From contig WRKK01000181.1 of assembly GCA_009782245.1 (NCBI GenBank), forward strand, positions 1-5,707: a DNA stretch of 5,707 bases, read 5' to 3'. Position numbers and translations under genes: made by a program. Below the pieces are notes generated by a model that saw only the letters and a list, made by a program, of their open reading frames with translations, was not told the DNA's origin and searched no databases. Source of the DNA: Defluviitaleaceae bacterium (GTDB taxonomy: Bacteria; Bacillota; Clostridia; Lachnospirales; WQUN01). This document shows positions 1-4,374 of this stretch, piece by piece. Numbering within the stretch: position 1 is the first letter of the stretch; each line of letters starts with the position of its first letter.

Positions 1-505
1 ACGTTTCGCCCGACAACAGCCTTGCATGAGCACGAAATATATTGTAAAAAGCCCGTTTTGCATTCTGGGATTCTAGGGCTTTTATAACGTTTAGCCCATC
101 ATTTGGAATTTTTCTGCCAAAGGGGACAAGGCTCATTATTGCCTGGGAAAACATGATAAAAACCATGGCAACTGCGAACGAAAGGGGGGATTCCAAAGTC
201 AGCAACGGCAAAAAAGCCAACGCAAAGGCGAAATTAACCAAACCGCCGCCCAAATTATACAGCAAAAACCGAAACTTTTCAAACTCTTTCGGCGGCGACA
301 TCAAACATTGCCCATCAAACGGACTTTTTGAAAACGCAAACCGCAGTTTTTCTTCCTCTTTGAACCAATGGAACCGCCATACACTAAATTTGGAAAAGCT
401 ATATCCGCTAAGAAACCCGAAAAATAGGTGTCCCAACTCGTGTACAACTATGCCTAACATTGAGATTAAAATTAAATAAATTATGTATAAAATTATTGCT
501 TGCAT
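1..505 (-). CDS. M50-family (site-2-protease-like) membrane metalloprotease, C-terminus beyond window
   Basis: The minus frame stays open from an ATG at 505-503 to the window edge, giving 168 codons with no stop. Seen: a hydrophobic first segment (residues 3-21) runs into HELGH at residues 22-26. A second hydrophobic stretch spans about 84-130, and VPFGRKIPNDG at about 127-137 follows it. Known of the family: M50 zinc proteases place HExxH in or next to an early membrane helix and take the third zinc ligand from an Asp in an (N)DG motif of a later helix, which fits Asp136. The protein is therefore probably an intramembrane or membrane-embedded protease; its substrate is unknown. A GGAGGG Shine-Dalgarno lies 9 nt before the ATG. 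It overlaps the end of the antitoxin-gene remnant just upstream, so translation may once have been coupled to that gene. The C-terminus is not in the window. Confidence 0.85.
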   Translation of the reverse strand, partial: MQAIILYIIYLILISMLGIVVHELGHLFFGFLSGYSFSKFSVWRFHWFKEEEKLRFAFSKSPFDGQCLMSPPKEFEKFRFLLYNLGGGLVNFAFALAFLPLLTLESPLSFAVAMVFIMFSQAIMSLVPFGRKIPNDGLNVIKALESQNAKRAFYNIFRAHARLLSGET

Positions 506-520
506 ATTTTCTAACCCTCC
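506..520 (-). promoter_or_regulatory. Shine-Dalgarno embedded in an antitoxin-gene remnant
   Basis: GGAGGG (520-515) lies 9 nt before the ATG of the M50 gene. The same bases form the Leu-Glu-Gly codons and lead into the TAG stop of the HTH-gene remnant. The full HTH gene elsewhere in the window ends with GGAGGTATAG, which likewise supplies the Shine-Dalgarno of its downstream mazG-like gene. The 3' end of this antitoxin family therefore carries the next gene's ribosome site. Confidence 0.6.
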
Positions 521-570
521 AGCGGCATAATAGCCAGCGTTTTGCCCTGCGGCATCAAAAAATCCACCGC
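511..570 (-). pseudogene. 3' remnant of an HTH (HigA-like) antitoxin gene
   Basis: Reading the minus strand in the frame that ends with TAG at 513-511 gives VDFLMPQGKTLAIMPLEG. The C-terminus of the 78-aa HTH gene at 3545-3781 is LLDLLVPQGKTLAIVPLEV. The nucleotide match is also clear: a block starting CTCCA(A/G)CGGCA on the plus strand is shared at about 516-553 and 3552-3589. Only about 20 codons are left here, with no start codon and a TAA in the same frame a few codons upstream (inside yoeB), so this is a fossil and not a gene. It lies immediately after the yoeB stop. Its remaining activity is probably to supply the Shine-Dalgarno of the M50 gene. Confidence 0.7.
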
Positions 571-574
571 AATA

Positions 575-838
575 TTACGGGTGTCCTTTGCAAGACATTA
601 TCTCCAAATTGCCGTGTTCGTCAACTCTGTAGCGTAGGCGGTTATATTTGTCTATTTCTCTGGTGTAGGCATCTTCGTGCTTTAGTCTTTCTGGGTGTCC
701 CAACCCCTTTAGCAAGCCCTCTCGTTCAATGCTTTTGATTAGGCTGGCTATTTTGTTAAATGTCTTTTTGTTGGTGTTGCCCCATTCTACATATTCGTAA
801 AATGCGTCTTGGGTAAAAGTTGTTTTTCGTATAATCAT
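575..838 (-). CDS. yoeB: YoeB-type mRNA interferase toxin, altered C-terminal residue
   Basis: This 87-aa protein matches the Txe/YoeB family along its length: a small RelE-fold endoribonuclease that cleaves mRNA at the ribosomal A site and is held inactive by its paired antitoxin. Key positions line up with E. coli YoeB: Glu50 in GHPE (Glu46), Arg67 in YNRLRY (Arg65) and His86 in CKGHP (His83). E. coli YoeB ends His-Tyr, with Tyr84 implicated in catalysis; here the protein ends His-Pro and stops, and the DNA passes straight into a remnant of an unrelated antitoxin gene. The toxin may therefore have lost its terminal Tyr by recombination and could be weakened or dead. Its ATG overlaps the antitoxin stop (ATGA, 838-835), the usual layout for coupled antitoxin-toxin translation. 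Family assignment is firm; activity is uncertain. Confidence 0.92.
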   Translation of the reverse strand: MIIRKTTFTQDAFYEYVEWGNTNKKTFNKIASLIKSIEREGLLKGLGHPERLKHEDAYTREIDKYNRLRYRVDEHGNLEIMSCKGHP

Positions 839-1176
839 ACATCTTTACCCCATTTGGCGCGGGATTCTTCATAGCGAGTCTCCAAAAAGTTCATAAGTTC
901 GTCCGTTTCCATATATTCGAAACTCTCTATTTCGTCCATTGTGAACGAGATTGTCTTTCCCTCTCGCAACTGTTGCTCCGACCGTGCAATTTTGGCGGCG
1001 TATTCTTCGCCTGTTTCGATTTCCTCAAAAAACGGCACATCTTTTGCTCTCAGACAATAGCTTAAAAAATTGTTGACGGTAGTTGCCATGTTTAATCCTA
1101 GTTTGTCAAATAAATTGTCTGCACTTTCTTTTACTTCCTTGTCAATGGACAAGTTTAACATTACTTGTTGGCTCAT
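835..1176 (-). CDS. relB: RelB/DinJ-family antitoxin paired with YoeB
   Basis: This 113-aa protein has an N-terminal ribbon-helix-helix region (residues 6-50: a beta strand MLNLSIDKEV, then KLGLNMATTVNNFL and a helix ending in VPF). This is the pattern of RelB/DinJ antitoxins, which bind the operon promoter as dimers. Residues 55-113 are acidic and helical and probably wrap the toxin; this tail makes it somewhat longer than the usual 85-95 aa. It is the first gene of a two-gene operon with yoeB (4-nt ATGA overlap). The start is set by AAGGAGGG (1189-1182), 5 nt before the ATG, downstream of a near-consensus promoter. Autoregulation by the RelB-YoeB complex is the family norm, although no obvious operator palindrome is visible. 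The first five codons (MSQQV) and everything upstream to the -35 box recur at 2874-2948. Confidence 0.9.
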   Translation of the reverse strand: MSQQVMLNLSIDKEVKESADNLFDKLGLNMATTVNNFLSYCLRAKDVPFFEEIETGEEYAAKIARSEQQLREGKTISFTMDEIESFEYMETDELMNFLETRYEESRAKWGKDV

Positions 1177-1238
1177 GGTTGCCCTCCTTGGTTTGTGATA
1201 TGGGATTATTATAGCGGTTTTTTTGGAAAATGTAAAGT
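1163..1238 (-). repeat. Copy 1 of the duplicated relB promoter/start module
   Basis: About 76 bp running from the -35 region through the Shine-Dalgarno to codon 5 of the antitoxin recurs at 2874-2948. I count about three differences: one substitution 2 nt upstream of the ATG, and a substitution plus a 1-nt length change in the T/G/A run of the promoter spacer. This copy leads into the intact antitoxin gene; the other leads into a scar. Confidence 0.9.
1208..1236 (-). promoter_or_regulatory. Sigma-A promoter of the relB-yoeB operon
   Basis: On the minus strand a TTTACA -35 box (1236-1231) and a perfect TATAAT -10 box (1213-1208) are separated by 17 bp. Transcription should begin near 1201, leaving a short leader with a strong Shine-Dalgarno. 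The -35 box begins 8 nt after the stop codon of the broken caspase-like gene. The entire unit is duplicated at 2919-2946. Confidence 0.85.
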
Positions 1239-1244
1239 GAAATT

Positions 1245-1774
1245 TTATGCAAAATTAACAAAGCCGCCAGTTTCACTATCAACCGCCGCCGCCTTTTCAT
1301 AAGCCAGCCCAAAATCAGCCCCATGCACCAAATGATAAAAGAAAAGCACAAGAAAAACCAACGCACTATCGCCCTCTATATAATCGTCAGGTGCAAGAAA
1401 CTTATTATTTTTGCCAACAAAAACTTTTGCCATTTCGCCGTGCCTGTGGAGCAGCCGTTAATTATAACGCAAGTGTCTTCCCAGGATAAATATTTGCTTA
1501 TTTCGGTAGCACCAAAATTTCCTCTAGGCTCGTTGGGAAAATAAATGTCCGCCGCTAACTCTGGCATAATTATTTTGCCGTCCTCGCCGTGGCAATCGAT
1601 TATTATAAAATCAAATTTGGTTAGCATTTTGCCCTGCAAAAGTTCGATGAAATGTTGCGGTCTGCCAATATGGTGCATTACAGTTAAATAGCCGTAATAT
1701 TCCAAAATGCTGTGCAATTCATTGGCACAACCACCTGCAATGCTGATTATAGCAACGGTTCTGTTTATGTGCAT
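1245..1774 (-). pseudogene. Caspase-like (putative His/Cys peptidase fold) protein, single-base frameshift
   Basis: Frame one (ATG 1774) reads to about residue 112; frame two continues from about 1438 to a TAA at 1247-1245. Joined, they make about 176 aa of consistent protein: an alpha/beta start (VAIISIAGGCANELHSIL), DFIIIDCHGEDG with His62, a GNFG segment, INGCSTG with Cys108, then MAKVFVGKNNKFLAPDDY and a helical end. Restoring one G in the GCGAA at about 1436-1440 (giving GCG GAA ATG) reconnects them as GTAEMAKVF. Strand-HG and strand-GC motifs at this spacing suggest a clan CD (caspase-like) dyad; this is an inference from motifs plus a vague resemblance to uncharacterised Clostridia proteins. 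AAAGAGGT precedes the ATG, 12 nt after the previous gene. The frameshift may be real decay or a sequencing error. Confidence 0.6.
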
Positions 1775-1786
1775 AATTTGACCTCT

Positions 1787-2212
1787 TTACCCTTGGTTTG
1801 CTGCTTTTTGCAAAAACGCGGGCATGGTAAATTGGGGCGGTTTGGGCGGCGGCGAATCTGGCGAGGGTTCTGTCTGGCCGTCCAACAGGTGGGTCTGCCC
1901 GTCTAGCAGGTGGGCTGCTTGGCGTTCGGCTTGCATTTTTGCTATTAGGGCTAGTATTTCTCGCACGTTTTTTTCTTCTTCTTCTTTGCTGTAGTGTACT
2001 GGTTTTGGCGGTTTAGGTGGGTTCATTCCGTGTTTAAGTTCAAGAGCATACACTTGTTTTGAATATTCTCCACTATCAGCTAAAACTTGCATACACCTTG
2101 GGCAATCGCAATCAAGCCCACCTTTCCAATAGCAGGGCATTTCGTCGGTTATGTCATACTTTGCTATTCGCCAATCGTTTAATTCTCTCATTTCCTCGTC
2201 AAAAGTTTTCAT
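1787..2212 (-). CDS. Unknown Cys- and Pro-rich small protein with an internal HLLDGQT duplication
   Basis: This 141-aa protein is not recognised. Seen: an acidic N-terminus; four cysteines in the spacing C27-x7-C35-x-C37-x2-C40, which could bind a metal; a proline-rich stretch (NPPKPPKPVHY, 64-74); a charged helix (75-100); a tandem HLLDGQT HLLDGQT (101-114); and a second proline-rich tail (PSPDSPPPKPPQF). The tandem is a 21-bp DNA duplication resembling a palindromic repeat found between genes. I chose ATG 2212 because GGAAGGA lies 10 nt before it; a TTG at 2221 is possible but sits only about 1 nt from that site. The start overlaps the 3' end of the JAMM-domain gene by 14 nt, implying translational coupling and perhaps a functional link. 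The proline tail suggests a disordered linker. Confidence 0.7.
   Translation of the reverse strand: MKTFDEEMRELNDWRIAKYDITDEMPCYWKGGLDCDCPRCMQVLADSGEYSKQVYALELKHGMNPPKPPKPVHYSKEEEEKNVREILALIAKMQAERQAAHLLDGQTHLLDGQTEPSPDSPPPKPPQFTMPAFLQKAANQG
1872..1913. repeat. Two 21-bp direct repeats inside a coding sequence
   Basis: Two adjacent 21-bp units (1872-1892 and 1893-1913) match at 18 of 21 positions and encode HLLDGQT twice in frame. Plus-strand CTGCCCGTCTAGCAGG (1895-1910) matches the core of the intergenic palindrome at 5511-5527 (its reverse complement CTGCCCGTCCGGCAGG) at 14 of 16 positions. This suggests the coding repeat came from the same small palindromic element. Confidence 0.75.
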
Positions 2213-2798
2213 AAAATTCAAATCCTTCCAATCGTTCGCTCAAAATTTTTAGGGTTTCGTTTGCCCTATAAAATGCTTTCTGCTTTCTTGAAGTTATCGC
2301 TCTGGAGCTATCTTTCCACGCTTTATGCCATGCGTCAATAAGTTCCTCGCTATCGTATTGCCTTGTAAACTCCATTGAATTTCTGCGGTCGTATGAGATT
2401 AGATATTGCCTACCAACCTGAAATTCGTTGGCAAAGTAAAAATCATAACTACTAAACGAATCTCCTCGCACGTCATTTGGTAGCAAAGGGTGGTTGTGAA
2501 TAATTACCGCACCCCTAAGGGTGTTGCTATCTAAAACGCCAGGATTTACCGCTCCAACATTCCCAGCTAGTGCATAAAAATCTCTATCCCTAGTTAAAAC
2601 ATAAGCGTGTTCTACATCGTGAACCGCATACCGAGCGATAAAATCGTCCAAAAACTGCCTAACATTAGCGGGGTTGCTCACGTCAACTGCATTGGGGACG
2701 TGGGCTAGAATTATTGTGTCGTTGTTGGTAATCTCGCCGCCGTTGCTTAATTCTGCGTTTGTGTGTCTGTTGTTCATGTGCTTAAATCCGATCTCCAT
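2199..2798 (-). CDS. JAB/JAMM (MPN-like) metallo-isopeptidase-type protein
   Basis: This 199-aa protein contains a strand-HNHP motif (GAVIIHNHP, residues 96-104) followed by SFSSYD (114-119). That is the JAMM signature HxHP-x(n)-SxxD, with ligands His101, His103 and Asp119 and helper Ser116. The hydrophobic VGRQYLISYD strand after it also fits the fold. Known of the family: JAMM domains hydrolyse isopeptide or peptide bonds with zinc; bacterial versions occur in RadC-like, phage-tail and toxin-associated proteins. The upstream glutamate expected in JAMM enzymes may be Glu63 (DVEHAYVLT), but this is uncertain. The C-terminal third is basic and helical. The start at 2798 has no Shine-Dalgarno and sits exactly at the edge of the mazG-remnant repeat, so its original start region may have been lost; Met8 (2777) is an alternative. 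The gene overlaps the next by 14 nt. Confidence 0.7.
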   Translation of the reverse strand: MEIGFKHMNNRHTNAELSNGGEITNNDTIILAHVPNAVDVSNPANVRQFLDDFIARYAVHDVEHAYVLTRDRDFYALAGNVGAVNPGVLDSNTLRGAVIIHNHPLLPNDVRGDSFSSYDFYFANEFQVGRQYLISYDRRNSMEFTRQYDSEELIDAWHKAWKDSSRAITSRKQKAFYRANETLKILSERLEGFEFYENF

Positions 2799-2873
2799 TT
2801 TGAAATAAATAAATCAGCCGTTTTCCAACTCTACTTTCAACTTCCCCAATTTACTAGCCATCGAATCCGCCAA
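2797..2873 (-). pseudogene. 3' remnant of a mazG-like gene
   Basis: In the frame ending with TGA at 2816-2814 the minus strand reads LADSMASKLGKLKVELENG, against LADSMAGKLGKLRAELENA at the end of the intact mazG-like gene. Similarity extends past the stop codon to about 2797, matching 3242-3314 with a 4-nt indel. No start is present in this frame. The fragment is joined at its 5' side to the relB promoter and first codons. Confidence 0.8.
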
Positions 2874-2887
2874 ACTTGTTGGCTCAT
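2837..2887 (-). other. 16-aa chimeric ORF: relB start fused to a mazG remnant
   Basis: Downstream of the second relB-type promoter and Shine-Dalgarno, ATG at 2887 starts MSQQVWRIRWLVNWGS and then stops. The first five residues equal those of the RelB antitoxin; the rest is the mazG remnant read out of frame. The junction lies at AGT, a base triplet shared by both parents, followed by one extra T. It could be translated, but is more likely a recombination scar acting as an untended leader ORF before the JAMM gene. Confidence 0.65.
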
Positions 2888-2948
2888 GTTTGCCCTCCTT
2901 GGTTTGTGATATGGGATTATTATAGCGGTTTTTTGGGAAATGTAAAGT
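2874..2948 (-). repeat. Copy 2 of the duplicated relB promoter/start module
   Basis: This matches 1163-1238 with about three differences and includes the -35, -10, Shine-Dalgarno and five antitoxin codons. Its -35 box begins 5 nt beyond the DUF2087 stop codon, much as copy 1 begins just beyond the caspase-like gene's stop. Both copies therefore start at the end of an unrelated gene. Confidence 0.9.
2919..2946 (-). promoter_or_regulatory. Orphaned relB-type promoter upstream of the JAMM gene
   Basis: TTTACA (2946-2941) and TATAAT (2924-2919) are separated by 16 bp on the minus strand, one base shorter than in copy 1. If active, it would transcribe the chimeric mini-ORF and then the JAMM, Cys/Pro-rich and caspase-like genes. 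Confidence 0.8.
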
Positions 2949-2951
2949 AAA

Positions 2952-3224
2952 TCACAAAATATCCGATTTTTTGGAATATTCCTTGCAATCCCTTGTCCGC
3001 TCTAAAAATCCTCGGTCAATCAGTTCTCGCCTAATCAATGCAAAATCATCGAACAGTATGTTGCTTTTAATTATTTCGTTTACTTCTCGTTCGGTGTATT
3101 TTGTGGTATGGGAAAATTTGGTGTTCATATACTCAATAACCGCCGTTTTATCGGAATGTTTCTTTGGCCAGCGGGTTATTTTGCCGTCTTTTTGTAGGTT
3201 TTGTTTAATATCTGCAAGTTCCAT
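2952..3224 (-). CDS. DUF2087-domain protein (winged-helix-like)
   Basis: This 90-aa protein has the layout of DUF2087. Residues 11-20 (QKDGKITRWP) precede the core: KKHSDKTAVIEYMNTKFSHT, then KYTEREVNEIIK (42-53), then FALIRRELIDRGFLERT (61-77). The KYTEREVN and R-RELIDRGFL motifs are the family's recognisable parts. The fold is predicted to be winged-helix-like; it often follows other HTH domains in regulators, and here stands alone. I chose the ATG at 3224 because AAGGGTGGG lies 7 nt before it; an in-frame GTG at 3236 would lie inside that site. It follows the mazG-like gene by 30 nt, in the same unit. A nucleic-acid-binding or regulatory role is an inference. Confidence 0.8.
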   Translation of the reverse strand: MELADIKQNLQKDGKITRWPKKHSDKTAVIEYMNTKFSHTTKYTEREVNEIIKSNILFDDFALIRRELIDRGFLERTRDCKEYSKKSDIL

Positions 3225-3254
3225 GGTAATTCCCACCCTTGATTTTGGAATAAA

Positions 3255-3536
3255 TCAAGCGTTTTCCAACTCGGCTCTCAATTTTCCCAATTTACCAGCC
3301 ATCGAATCCGCCAACTCCTGCTCCGAGATGTCATATACAATTTTCATTTGCTCCAACAAAAGCCAAACATCGCTTATTTCTTCCAATATTTCTTGCCGAT
3401 TATCCGAATTTCTGTTGATGTTTTTCAGCAACTCTTTTGATAACTCTGACATTTCCTCCAAAGCCATCATTACTTGGGAATTTTTCCCCCATTTTTTTAA
3501 TGCTTGTTGCATTAGTTCGGTGTATTCTTGTTTCAT
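3255..3536 (-). CDS. MazG-like NTP pyrophosphohydrolase
   Basis: This 93-aa all-helical protein carries the MazG-superfamily metal site: EExxE at Glu27-Glu28-Glu31 (ALEEMSELSKEL) and ExxD at Glu53-Asp56 (LEEISDVWLLLEQM). Known of the family: such enzymes hydrolyse (d)NTPs to monophosphates plus pyrophosphate through Mg2+ bound by these acids; single-domain forms of about 90-110 aa occur in phages and in bacterial genomes. It starts 8 nt after the HTH gene, and its Shine-Dalgarno (GGAGG) lies within that gene's last codons, so the two are likely coupled. Its last ~20 codons plus downstream bases are duplicated at 2797-2873. In this setting it could act in stress or phage response, but nucleotide housekeeping is equally possible. 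Confidence 0.85.
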   Translation of the reverse strand: MKQEYTELMQQALKKWGKNSQVMMALEEMSELSKELLKNINRNSDNRQEILEEISDVWLLLEQMKIVYDISEQELADSMAGKLGKLRAELENA

Positions 3537-3544
3537 GGGTTTTT

Positions 3545-3781
3545 CTATACCTCCAACGGCACAATAGCCAGCGTTTTCCCTTGTGGCACTAGCAAATCCA
3601 GCAATGTATCCAACGGGTATTCGTTTTCAACAATTTTGTTAAGTTCCTCTTGTGTGATTCTGCTGTCGTTGCGTGCGTGTATACATTCTTTCATAATGTC
3701 AACCCTAAAACCGCTTACTTTTAACTCCTCTTTTGTGAAAAGTTCGTTTTTTAGTTCTTCCCATTCGTCATATTCTTTCAT
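3545..3781 (-). CDS. Truncated HigA-like HTH antitoxin, recognition helix apparently missing
   Basis: The 78 residues look like an XRE/HigA-type antitoxin: an N-terminal helix (EWEELKNELFTKEELK), a first HTH helix (DIMKECIHARNDSRITQEEL, residues 29-48), and the usual end LDTLLDLLVPQGKTLAIVPLE. In the family, TQ-EL is followed by a turn and recognition helix of about 12-15 residues (of the type LxGIxQSxISRIE) before the SLDTLL segment. Here TQEELNKIVENEYPLDTLL goes straight across, so the DNA-binding helix appears deleted in frame. It follows hicB by 18 nt and has a plausible AAAGGGA Shine-Dalgarno. No partner toxin of the HigB/RelE type lies beside it. It may be a dead antitoxin kept because its 3' end supplies the mazG ribosome site. 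Confidence 0.65.
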   Translation of the reverse strand: MKEYDEWEELKNELFTKEELKVSGFRVDIMKECIHARNDSRITQEELNKIVENEYPLDTLLDLLVPQGKTLAIVPLEV

Positions 3782-3799
3782 TTTTCGTCCCTTTCGCTC

Positions 3800-3988
3800 T
3801 TAAACGACCACCGCCAAGCCAACTTCACTTTCCTCAACAACTTCCAAATATAACTCTATAGCCGCTTGCACTTCCCTAACTGCCTCTTCTCGTGTGTTGC
3901 CGTGAGCCATGCAGCCCTCTAACTCGGGAACGCTGGCAATGTATATTTTGTCAACCTCGTCATATTGGATTAGTACGGAATATTTCAT
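3800..3988 (-). CDS. hicB: HicB-family antitoxin (short form)
   Basis: This 62-aa protein matches the HicB-like antitoxin domain: MKYSVLIQYDEVDKIYIASVPELEGCMAHGN, then TREEAVREVQAAIELYLE. The IASVPELEGC and EEAV-AIELYLE blocks are diagnostic; the fold is a partial RNase H-like domain that blocks HicA. It consists of the toxin-binding domain only, with no C-terminal ribbon-helix-helix or HTH domain, and ends in an unusual hydrophobic GLAVVV tail, so it may be slightly clipped. It lies 12 nt after hicA with a strong GAGGAGGA Shine-Dalgarno, in the toxin-first order usual for this family. Confidence 0.92.
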   Translation of the reverse strand: MKYSVLIQYDEVDKIYIASVPELEGCMAHGNTREEAVREVQAAIELYLEVVEESEVGLAVVV

Positions 3989-4000
3989 TATTTTTCCTCC

Positions 4001-4240
4001 TCATAAATTGTGCTTTAATATTATGTTGCGTAATTGCCGCACTTGATAGGCTTTCGCCTTGTTGCCGTCCACTTGAATATTCATAAATTCGTCTATTGCG
4101 GCATTTTGGTATATCATGTGCGAGCCACGCTGCCTAACAAACTTAAAACCTAAATCAATCAGCAATTTCCTAAAATCGGCAAAATTAACGTTGTAATCAG
4201 AATTGCCAGAAATTACCGAATTATAAACATTTTTGTTCAT
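4001..4240 (-). CDS. hicA: HicA-family mRNA interferase toxin
   Basis: This 79-aa protein has the HicA core: FADFRKLLIDLGFKFVRQRGSHMIY, with the catalytic His at position 41 in RGSH, then a NIQ strand and KAKAYQVRQLRNIILKHNL. HicA folds like a dsRNA-binding domain and cleaves mRNA; HicB neutralises it. The roughly 18-residue N-terminal extension (MNKNVYNSVISGNSDYNVN) and the KAKAYQVRQ ending belong to a recognisable HicA subgroup. It is first in the operon, with AGGAGA 8 nt before the ATG and a promoter directly upstream. The catalytic His and flanking residues are intact, so it is probably active. Confidence 0.92.
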   Translation of the reverse strand: MNKNVYNSVISGNSDYNVNFADFRKLLIDLGFKFVRQRGSHMIYQNAAIDEFMNIQVDGNKAKAYQVRQLRNIILKHNL

Positions 4241-4258
4241 TTTGCATTTCTCCTATAC

Positions 4259-4287
4259 TAAATACCAACCCCCAAAAATCCTGTCAA
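4259..4287 (-). promoter_or_regulatory. hicAB promoter
   Basis: TTGACA (4287-4282), a 17-bp spacer and TATTTA (4264-4259) lie 18 nt before the hicA ATG. A transcript would begin almost at the Shine-Dalgarno. Fifteen of the 17 spacer bases equal those of the promoter at 5447-5475. A second TTGACA lies 12 bp further upstream (4299-4294). Confidence 0.75.
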
Positions 4288-4300
4288 ACAGGTTGTCAAC
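4280..4300. promoter_or_regulatory. Candidate operator dyads over the hicAB -35 box
   Basis: CCTGTCAAACAGG (4280-4292) is a perfect 5-bp inverted repeat with a 3-bp centre, and GTTGTCAAC (4292-4300) is a 4-1-4 dyad directly beside it. Both overlap TTGACA boxes, the expected place for a repressor site. Because the short HicB lacks a DNA-binding domain, which protein would bind here is open. Confidence 0.45.
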
Positions 4301-4374
4301 CTCTAAAACTAGCCAGCGGAAACTTTACTTTTTTTGCCATTTTTGTTCCTCTTGTCTGTTTGTATAATTTTTTT

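Noticed and set aside
153..479. 108-codon plus-strand ORF at the left end
   Set aside because: It lies opposite the M50 gene, is Lys/Asn-rich without motifs, and has no ribosome site.
1142..1366. 74-codon minus-strand ORF across the relB promoter
   Set aside because: It reads through the promoter and antitoxin start in another frame, with no ribosome site; the neighbouring frame completes the caspase-like protein.
1872..1913. Possible CRISPR array or integron attC sites
   Set aside because: There are only two abutting 21-bp units with no spacers, and they are in a coding frame. The palindromes elsewhere lack the attC core sites, and no integrase or cas gene is visible.
2971..3567. 198-codon plus-strand ORF opposite the mazG-like and DUF2087 genes
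   Set aside because: It is an antisense shadow: Ser/Phe-rich low-complexity translation, no Shine-Dalgarno, and both opposing minus-strand frames match known families.
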